Assembly (NCBI RefSeq): GCF_028372415.1
Contig: NC_092876.1
Coordinates: 225,357,528 to 225,421,527 of the forward strand
Length of the DNA stretch: 64,000 bases
Direction of reading: 5' to 3'
Source: Notamacropus eugenii
Lineage: Eukaryota > Chordata > Mammalia > Diprotodontia > Macropodidae
Below the pieces are notes generated by a model. It searched no databases and was not told where the DNA came from. It saw only the letters and a program-made list of their open reading frames with translations. Shown one piece after another: positions 56,741 to 64,000 of this stretch (position 1 is the stretch's first letter; each line of letters begins with the position of its first letter). Made by a program: the position numbers and the translations under genes.

Positions 56741-57336
56741 CATAAAAAGTACTAGAATGGAAAAGTATGTTGGAATCAAGTTATAAAGGCTTTAAAAGTT
56801 ATAAACAGAGATGCTTATCTTTGGTCTTAGAGAAAAGAAAGAGACACTGAACTCCATTGAGTAAAGGAAAGACATGATTAACATGTGTAACTTTAGAAAA
56901 ATCATTTTGGTAACTTTGTGGAGGATGCATATGAGAGAGGAGAGACATGAAGCAAGGAGATAAATGCAGCTCTTGAAAAAGTCCAGGTTAGAAGGGATGA
57001 GGACCTGAAGCAGGGTGGTATCTGTGTGAGTACAAAGATGCTATGGAGGTAGAAAGACACAATTTGGCAACTGTTTGGAGATGAAGGATAAGTGAGTTTA
57101 TCTGCCTATGTTTTTGCTTGGTAAAGAAAATTCAAAATCTGTAAGATTATACTTTAATAGCACATGGGAAGCACTACAAATACTATACATCGTCAATCAT
57201 GGAATAAATATATATTTCAGAATGTTCTTTATTGCAATTTGAAAACATATCTTATTAAGGAGAACATATCCTTTACTGAATGTAGACCTGTTCTGTTCTT
57301 TGGAATGGAAGAAGGAAATAATTTAGTTACACTTAC

Positions 57337-57468
57337 ATTGAATTCCAGCACGATCCCGAGGCAATCAACCATCAATGACACTAGTGTGGCGATAGCAATG
57401 ATGACCATTGTCACCATAACATGGGAAATTTTTGAAAGGTTTCCACCAAAGAAAACATTGGCAATTAC
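57337..57468 (-). CDS. SLC38A11: SLC38A11 penultimate coding exon
   Basis: 132 bp = 44 codons, phase 0 at both ends. The acceptor is 'cttttttgacag' and the donor is AAT|GTAAGT. It reads VIANVFFGG..., then a strongly hydrophobic helix (about residues 16-32) and 'DCLGIVLEFN'. VIANVFFGG continues the upstream exon's '...ECFVTRE', giving the family's ECFVTREVIANVFFGG junction. This is a cytoplasmic loop plus one transmembrane helix of the transporter. No stop or indel is seen. Confidence 0.93.
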
Positions 57469-57874
57469 CTGTCAAAAAAGATAAGATTTAGAAAATTGAG
57501 TGTCTGTTTCATATTTATGTATTTTTTCTTCATACACAGCTTTTTGATGCATCAGTCACTTCTTAACAAACAATGCTTTGCTGTGATGCCTTCCCAGAAA
57601 ATGTTAATTGTATGCAACTGTTGGATAGGATATGTTTAGTATTATACTACTAGACAAAATATTTGAATATTATATATGTATCTATACATGTATATATGTA
57701 TATGAATGCACACATCCATATTTGAAGCCTTTAAGCCCCAAATCAAAATTTAGTAATGTGTCTATTCTTTCCAAAACATTCTTGACATGACCAGTAAGGC
57801 TAATTACCACATTTTGTGCTCAGGAAATAAAACATTACAGACATACAGACAATGGAATATCAGCCTTAGGATAT

Positions 57875-58200
57875 AATCTGGGGCATCTAGGTGGTGCAGT
57901 GGATAGAGCATCAGTGCAGGAGTCAGGAGGACCTGAGTTCAAATCTCACCTCAGACACTTGACACTCACTAGCTGTGTGACCTTGGGCAAGTCACTTAAC
58001 CCCAATTGCCTCATCCTGGGTCATTTCCAGTCATCCTGATGAATATCTGGTCACTGGACTCAGATGACTCTGGAGGAGAGGTGAGGCTGGTGACTTGCAC
58101 AGCCCTCCCTCCCTCAAAACAAAGTCAAGTGCAAGTCATGTCATTATTTCTCTGATGGCATGGTCTTCTTCGGCAACAAAGGATGAACACACACAACAAT
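57875..58200 (+). repeat. RTE-tailed marsupial SINE, full length
   Basis: tRNA-like head 'gggcatctaggtggtgcagt', body 'gacctgagttcaaatctcac', 'agctgtgtgaccttgggcaa', then an RTE-like tail 'gtcatcctgatgaatatctg', 'caaagtcaagtgcaagtcat', 'atggtcttcttcggcaacaa', ending ACACACACAAC. Confidence 0.9.
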
Positions 58201-58484
58201 ATATAATCAATCTATCCTTGTGATGGAAAAGGCCTTGAGGACCCATGTTATTCTTTTTCCCTGGATACATACAGGTCTTCAACTAAAATAAACTAGACAG
58301 ATGGCTGTTTATTAGAAAGGTTTTTAAGAAAAGAGATTTTACAACTTTGTTCAGTGATTCATTGCTTCTTTGTTTTCATCTAAATCCCCTCTTGCAGTTG
58401 AAGGCTGTTTTCTCTTGTTCTTTTCTCAGTGAGGATAGAGAGGAACCGATCATCATTCTTTAGAGAATAACAAACTCAATCAAC

Positions 58485-58700
58485 AAGCATTTATTGATTA
58501 CTTACTATTTATGCCACACCGTGTTAGACACTGTGGGGAATACAAAAGTTGTACCAAGTATGAAATCTCTGCTCTTAAGAGCTTGCAATCAATCTTGAAA
58601 AATCAAATGAACAGTATGAAACCAACATTAAAGTGCTAACATGGTTAGCATAGTGCCTGTCTGCAGGAGGCACTTAATAAATGCTGTTTGACTGACTCTC
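58485..58700 (+). repeat. Ancient MIR/L2-like fragments
   Basis: 'caacaagcatttattgatta', 'acaccgtgttagacactgtg', and at 58640-58690 'agtgcctgtctgcaggaggc', 'acttaataaatgctgtttga' (L2 end). Confidence 0.5.
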
Positions 58701-59259
58701 TGGTACTGACTCAGCATATTAGCAGTTCATGGATAGAGTTTACAGAATTTACAACTGCAAGGAAACCTTTGAAGTAATTTGGTCCCATATTGTTCAGAAA
58801 TACCCTCTATCAGCCAATGCTGATAAAGTCTCTTCTTGAATATTTCAAGTGACAGAGAGCTTACTATCTAGTAATACTGTGTGGACCGGAGTAGTCACAA
58901 AACCCTTCATGAAGAAGGTTCAACTTGAGCTTGAGTTTGAAATGAATGGACTTGTGTGTTGCTGGAGGACATTCCATGAAGGTAAGAAGAGCATGAACAA
59001 AGTCATGAGGTCATGAATGACTACACTATATACATGAAGCATAAAGAGACAAAAAAAGGTTAGTGAATGTAGTGGAGGGCTCATAGAAAGTTGAATCCTA
59101 AAACTAGTTAATTCCTAAGGCTGGAAGGCATCATCTAGTTAGATGACCATTTAGATCCAAGATCTAAACATCATTTGGGACCTTGATCTAATTATTATTA
59201 ATCTCGATTGTTATAGATCAAATAGTCCAAGCTCCTTACTTTACAGATATGGACATATT

Positions 59260-59690
59260 TTTTAAACTCTAGGCTTTCCTTTAATGTCCATCCCAATCTG
59301 AGCCATATTTCCTATTACTCCCCTTCATGTAGTCGGTGCTTCAGCTACACTGCCCTACTAATTATTCCTCTAATCTTACCTATTTGGTAAGGTTATTCTT
59401 CAAAGGTTCCCCCCCACTTTACTTGTGCCTCTTAGAATTCTTAGCTTCGTTCAGGGCTCAGGTAGAGTGTGGCCTTTCCATCAAGCTTTCATTAGTGATT
59501 TGTTAGTATACTTTTCCTCCTCAGACTGGCTTGTAGTTACTTTTTTGTTTACCTCTTGAATACAGCCCAGTAGTATGTAAAGTTCTAGAGGGCTGGGACT
59601 CTTCCATTTTTTCTTTGTATGTCCAGAACCTAACACAGTGTTTCATGGGAGGTATATAATAAATTTTGCTGAACTGAATACATAAAAATG
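59260..59690 (+). mobile_element. L2 LINE 3'-end relic
   Basis: 'agctacactgccctactaat', 'ttctagagggctgggactct', 'gaacctaacacagtgtttca', 'ggtatataataaattttgct'. Closing part of an L2. Confidence 0.65.
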
Positions 59691-60224
59691 ACAATGGTGG
59701 AACAGTTGACTAATACGAGATTATAGAATGCTTGAAAGGAGTTCATATTTTTTTCTGTGTTATCTAGATAGGTAATTTCTCCGAAATGATAAAATATAGC
59801 ATGGTCTCATAGATAACAGGCCTTGGAATCAAGTTCAAGTCTTGTCTCTGATGCATACTGACTAAGTGATTCCAGGAAAATCACAATCTGTCAGTGATCT
59901 AGGCAGTTGCTTAGGGCTCTAAGTTACATATGGGTTTCCAAATTGTGTAAGTAGACAGTTTCCAGACCATGAGTTTCCCAAGTAGGTCAAGTTATAAGCC
60001 TGTTCTGAACTAAACTAAACAAAAAACCTACATAATACCTTAACCCAATTAAAATACAAATCCCAGGAAGGCCTTTAAAAATAATTATACTGAAAGTTCA
60101 AAATTGTAACAGTGGTAAAGGAGTTATTTTAAGGCTGACGGACATTTTGGCAGCACTCACATAACACTTTGTATGCTCTCTACTCTTCTTCTGAATAACT
60201 TGGGTTGATCTCATGCCACATGAT

Positions 60225-60228
<4 letters not shown>

Positions 60229-60288
<60 letters not shown>
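60229..60288. repeat. (GT)n microsatellite, 30 units
   Basis: Pure GT run. The frame 60233-60427 begins in it and is not a gene. Confidence 0.97.
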
Positions 60289-60290
<2 letters not shown>

Positions 60291-60769
60291 CTGTATTTGC
60301 TTGTGTATACATGGAAACAAGAATAAAAAGAAAGAGGAAAGGTAATGGAGATGTAAATGAAGGTATCTTTTATCTAATTACTATTCTCATAGCAGAGTTT
60401 TTAATCTGTTCTTCCAGTTCATGGTAGTTAGAAACAGAAAAAACAAGCAAAGAAACCAAATACTCAGTTCTAAGTCCTGCAAGATGTAAACTTGAAGGTG
60501 GAATGATTTGAACAATTAATGCCTAGCTCCCAGTTAAACAGGGTGTACAAAGTGCATCAGTTCTGATCTGAAAACCAGATTTGGATTTGAGATAGGACTG
60601 GAGAAAAAATAAAATAGAAGATAGCTATACCTTCAAAGCTGATCTAGAAGTCAAGCCTTAGTTCTTTTTCTTCTTCTACCAAGAACTAAGAACTCATACT
60701 TAAGCCTATGAATTGGGGTATTCACAACCTCACAAAAATACCACTAATTAGTATTTATAAGGGAGGAAA

Positions 60770-61430
60770 TTTGTGAATTGGTCCAGTTATTTTGGAAATC
60801 AACTCAGCATGACACACAAAAAGTCCCTAAAATGTGCACACCCACTGATCCAGTCATGTATCTCTCAAACCTAAATTCCAAAGCGATCAAAGAAAGAGAA
60901 AAAGGACCCAAAAAATGTTTGGGGTAGCTCTTTTCATAAAGGCAAAGAGCTGAAAACTAAGTAAGATAGCGCCTATCATCTGGGAAATGGTTCAACAAAT
61001 TATAGTGTATGAATATAAAATAATATTATTGTTCCATAAAAATGATGGAAATGGAAATGATAAGCTCAGAGAAACCTGAAAAAATTTGTATGAACTGATG
61101 AAAAGTGAAGCAAGAATAACCAGGAGACCAAATATATAATAACAATAGCATTATAAAGACAAACAACTTTGAAAGGGGATATCTGATCAATACAATGACT
61201 AACCACAATTCTGAAGGATTTATGGTACCCACTGCCTGATGGAGATGAGATAGACTTGGGATAAAGAATGAGACAACCATTTTTGGACATGGACAATGGC
61301 GATATTTGCTTTGCTTGACTCTGTCTTTTTGTCACAAAGGTTTTCTTTTTCTTTTAAGATGGATGTGAAGAGTAAGAAGGAGAGAATGCTTAACTGGAAA
61401 ACAAAATTAAGCAAAAGAGTATAAGCACTG
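60770..61430 (+). mobile_element. Old L1 3' relic (ORF2 end and 3' UTR)
   Basis: 'tgaattggtccagttatttt', 'tggaaatcaactcagcatga', 'tgcacacccactgatccagt', 'gaaatggttcaacaaattat', 'atttgtatgaactgatgaaa' follow the L1 ORF2 C-terminal text of 8560-8930 in order, then a 3' UTR resembling 63000-63340. No open frame remains. Confidence 0.7.
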
Positions 61431-62854
61431 TTTTGAATTACATATTCAAGATGTCCCTGGCCCATGACTGGCGCTAGGTAGGTACCTATCTGAGAAGCAG
61501 GATGATATAGTGAACAGATGGTCATACCTGACTCTCAAGGAGCATATCTTGAACATGTGTTACCCTGGGCAAGTTGCCAATCTACACAATTTGGGAGAAA
61601 TTTTCATACCTAGAATCTCCTCTTCCAAGGAAGTCATAGGTCTGGACCAAACCTCTCCACCTCCCCCACAAAATATCTTTTTTGCCTTTTAGAGCATGTA
61701 AAGTTGGACATTCAGTTTAAGTTTCAGGCTGTTCACTTAATATATTAAGCCTATTCACTTCAGTAATAATCTCTAGGAATAAGTTCCTAAATCCAGGGAC
61801 CTTCTCAATGTGACTTCTGAAAGGCTCACTGTGAATTAGTCATATTAAACTACAAATGGATGCGAAAGGATTTTTAATGGACTGCATGATGGACCACCCG
61901 AAAGTCACATTTTCTCACTTCAGTATGGCAAGAATCAAAACACTTCCTTTACTCTCCACACCTCCCCTCCATCTTAATATAGATCTCTCTTAAGTTCTCA
62001 AATCCAGTTAAATGGGATGTCATAGTGATTGTTATCAGAGATTAACTAAGGAGATATTAATGAAATGTAAAAGTATATGCATTCTTATAGGGGCAAAGCT
62101 AAAGGTTTAAATTTGAAATTTAGGGATTTAAGGAAGAACAAAATATTTTGAGACACATACACATATACATATATACCCATATGTACATATGTATATGTGT
62201 GTGTATCTATGTATAATTTGAATTAAATTAATTCTACTGAGGGCATTCTGTCCCATGCTACTTCTGTGCTTAAATAGATTTGATTGTGGGGAAAGAAAAA
62301 TCTAAGAAGCAAAAGTCATGAAAAAGTTTGGATAAGGGTTTTCTTTTTTAAAATTCAGTTTGGCTGTGCCAAGTGCCAGGAAAAACCATGGAATGCACTT
62401 ATATAAATATTTGACCTTATGTTAATATAAACTCAAGCCTAACCATGATTTACTAATTCTGCTTGTGAAAGTTTGTCATAAATCTCTGAATGGGCGGCAG
62501 TACTGGATGGGGAGTGGACTGAGCACTGCTCTGGGAATTGGAGAGCAGTGTTAAGTCTAATTCCAATCCTGTCACTAATTAGCCAGGAACAAGTTATTTA
62601 ATCTTTCAGTTTCATGGCTTCATCTATGAAATGATAGAGGTGGATCAGATGATTTTTAAGGTCCCTTTCGGTTCTAGAATTTCAAAAATGAAAACTTTTC
62701 TTTAAATTCTGCTGCTAATTAGGTAAAAGGAAATACAAGGAATGGTAGAATCTGTCTTGAATTCATATATTTACAAAAATGATTCTAATATCAAGTCAAT
62801 AAAGAAACTACATGTGCAAAGAATATACCTGGAAAATGAAGTGTAAATGCTCAC

Positions 62855-62967
62855 CTCTCTGGTCACAAAACATTCAATTGGATAAGTCAAAATGACAGTG
62901 ATTCCATAACAAAATCGTCCAAAGTTAGCTAGGTCATCATTTCTGCAATAATTTTCAAACAAATCTC
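62855..62967 (-). CDS. SLC38A11: SLC38A11 coding exon (third from last)
   Basis: 113 bp: 2 nt completing a codon split with the preceding exon (xGA, Gly if G), then 37 codons, ending phase 0 at GAG|GTGAGC. It reads 'DLFENYCRNDD', a Cys-containing extracellular segment, followed by 'FGRFCYGITVILTYPIECFV', a membrane helix typical of this transporter family. The acceptor is TTATTCCCCAG. The next upstream exon is beyond the window. Confidence 0.93.
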
Positions 62968-62989
62968 CTGGGGAATAACATAAAATTGA

Positions 62990-63360
62990 AGTATTTGATA
63001 ACTCAACAAACCTGAGAAGATTTTTATGAACTGATACAGAACAAAATGAGCAACACCAGAACAATTTATACTAAAACATCAATATTATAATAAATGCACA
63101 GTTTTGGAAGACTTAAGAATTCTGATGCAATGATCAACATGATTCTAGAGGACCGATGACTAATAATAATAGCGCCCACCTCATGATAGAGAAATGTTAA
63201 GGACGAGACGTATGTTTCTGGACACGGCCAATATGGGAATTTGTTTTGTTTAACTATGCTTTTTGTGATACAAAGGTTTTAATTTTTCCCCAGTGAGGTA
63301 GGGCAGATAGAAAGTGGGAAAATGCCTGATAATTGAAAAAAATATATAATTGCTTTTTTT
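62990..63360 (+). mobile_element. Old L1 3' relic beside the SLC38A11 exon
   Basis: 'aaacctgagaagatttttat', 'gaactgatacagaacaaaat', 'gatgcaatgatcaacatgat', 'atgggaatttgttttgttta', ending in an A-rich region. Matches the L1 3' ends at 61060 and 63800 in order. Confidence 0.65.
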
Positions 63361-63589
63361 AAATGAGTAGGATATTATCTACAACTTCAAGTTTCAATCA
63401 TTTTTTTAAAAAATCATCTTGAACAAACATGACAACTTCTTGTCCAGTTTCAAAGGTCTAAGAAAAAGATTGCCAAGTTGCTTACTGAGACACAATGAGT
63501 TAGTACGCTACCTCTGAACAGATTTATCATTAATTAGTGATAATCAGTTATTGGGAAATAGTCTTTCCTGGTCTCAACACTTATTTTTG

Positions 63590-63762
63590 GTGGCCTAACT
63601 ACAAATCACTTTTGAAAGTTGTCTTGGAAGTGTTTCTGGTTGCTTGCAATATTTTTCCTTTGACTTGGGAGCTCTGGATTTGGGGAGCTCTGGATTTTGG
63701 TATGATATTCCTTGAAGTTTTCTTTTTGGGTTTTATTTCAGGAGATGATTGGTGGGTTCCCT
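63590..63762 (-). mobile_element. L1/HAL1 ORF1 C-terminal fragment
   Basis: The minus-strand frame reads 'HQSSPEIKPKKKTSRNI', then 'SSQVKGKILQATRN', parallel to HAL1 copy C ('SSLVKEKILQAAGK'). It contains a 14-bp local duplication (ggagctctggattt at about 63668 and 63685). It lies next to an L1 3' end in the opposite orientation. Confidence 0.65.
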
Positions 63763-63767
63763 GATCA

Positions 63768-64000
63768 ATGTAATGACCCACTGTGACTCCAGAAGTCCAG
63801 TGATAAAGAATGCTACCTACTTCTTAATGGAGAGATGACAGATTAAACTTGCAGCATGAGAAACATTTATGGTCAATGTGAGAATCTGTTTTGTTTAACT
63901 AGGCAAATTTGCTAGAAGGGTTGGCTTATTTTTTTTTCCCCTGGAGGGAGGAAAGAAAATATATTTTTGTTAATTGAAAATAAAATTTAGTTTAAAAAGA
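63768..64000 (+). mobile_element. Old L1 3' end, A-rich tail at window edge
   Basis: 'atcaatgtaatgacccactg', 'gagaatctgttttgtttaac', 'ttgaaaataaaatttagttt' parallel the L1 3' UTR relics at 31000 and 63300. Confidence 0.6.

Larger units (their letters stand above)
45468..57336 (-). other. SLC38A11: SLC38A11 last intron (11.9 kb)
   Basis: GTAAGT donor at the 57336 side and CAG acceptor at the 45468 side. Filled with repeats listed separately. No extra exon was recognised. Stretches with no assigned feature: 45860-47370, 47870-49270, 49730-50530, 50670-51530, 52440-53390 and 55950-56630. Confidence 0.85.
57469..62854 (-). other. SLC38A11: SLC38A11 intron (5.4 kb)
   Basis: GTGAGC donor at 62849-62854 and CAG acceptor at 57469-57471. 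It contains SINE, L2 and L1 relics listed separately. Stretches 57480-57870, 58200-58480, 58700-59260, 59690-60225, 60300-60765 and 61435-62485 show nothing further that I can assign. An old tRNA/MIR-type relic lies at about 62490-62690. Confidence 0.85.
62968..64000 (-). other. SLC38A11: SLC38A11 intron, partial
   Basis: The rest of the window is intronic for the minus-strand gene. It is almost wholly L1-derived (62990-63360, 63590-63762, 63768-64000). No further exon is seen. Confidence 0.75.

Noticed and set aside
57875-57960. tRNA gene
   Set aside because: The tRNA-like text is the head of a SINE. There is no intact cloverleaf by eye, and the same head recurs in every SINE copy.

Overview
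The window looks like metatherian (marsupial) nuclear DNA. Vertebrate exon/intron structure is present, and the background is dense with MIR/CORE-SINEs, L2 and L3/CR1 relics. The tRNA-headed SINE family with a 'GGTGCAGTGGATAGAGC' head, RTE-linked SINE tails and ORF1-only half-L1 (HAL1) elements are all patterns I associate with marsupials. I cannot name the species from the sequence alone. LAYOUT. 1-17.2 kb is intergenic: old L3/CR1, MIR and SINE copies, a 1.4 kb 3' piece of an L1 (7985-9350), and a nearly complete HAL1 on the minus strand (10930-13866). 17.2-28.4 kb is a nested retroelement block. HAL1 copy B (minus) is split by a 6.6 kb provirus (17693-24306, minus) and abuts HAL1 copy C (25651-28437, minus). 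The provirus has two TG...CA LTRs, a 6-bp target duplication, a tRNA-Lys-type primer site, a polypurine tract and open gag, pro and pol frames joined by two recognisable -1 frameshift signals. It has no env. 28.4-45.1 kb is intergenic repeat-rich DNA with a plus-strand HAL1 (copy D) broken by a 473-bp LTR, two or three other LTR-like pieces and several simple repeats. 45.2-64 kb holds the only host gene I recognise: the last three coding exons of SLC38A11, a sodium-coupled neutral amino acid transporter-family protein, on the minus strand. They lie at 62855-62967, 57337-57468 and 45180-45467, and their introns are full of SINE, L2, L3 and L1 relics. HOW IT FITS TOGETHER. The host gene and the mobile elements are functionally separate. 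The three SLC38A11 exons join in phase and encode about 176 C-terminal residues. Within the provirus, Gag, Gag-Pro and Gag-Pro-Pol would come from one minus-strand transcript through successive -1 frameshifts. The most notable items are this coding-open, env-less betaretrovirus-like provirus with a patch of sharp divergence confined to one part of its LTRs, and the family of ORF1-only HAL1 elements. I found no prokaryotic-type system, CRISPR array, or new multi-gene system.
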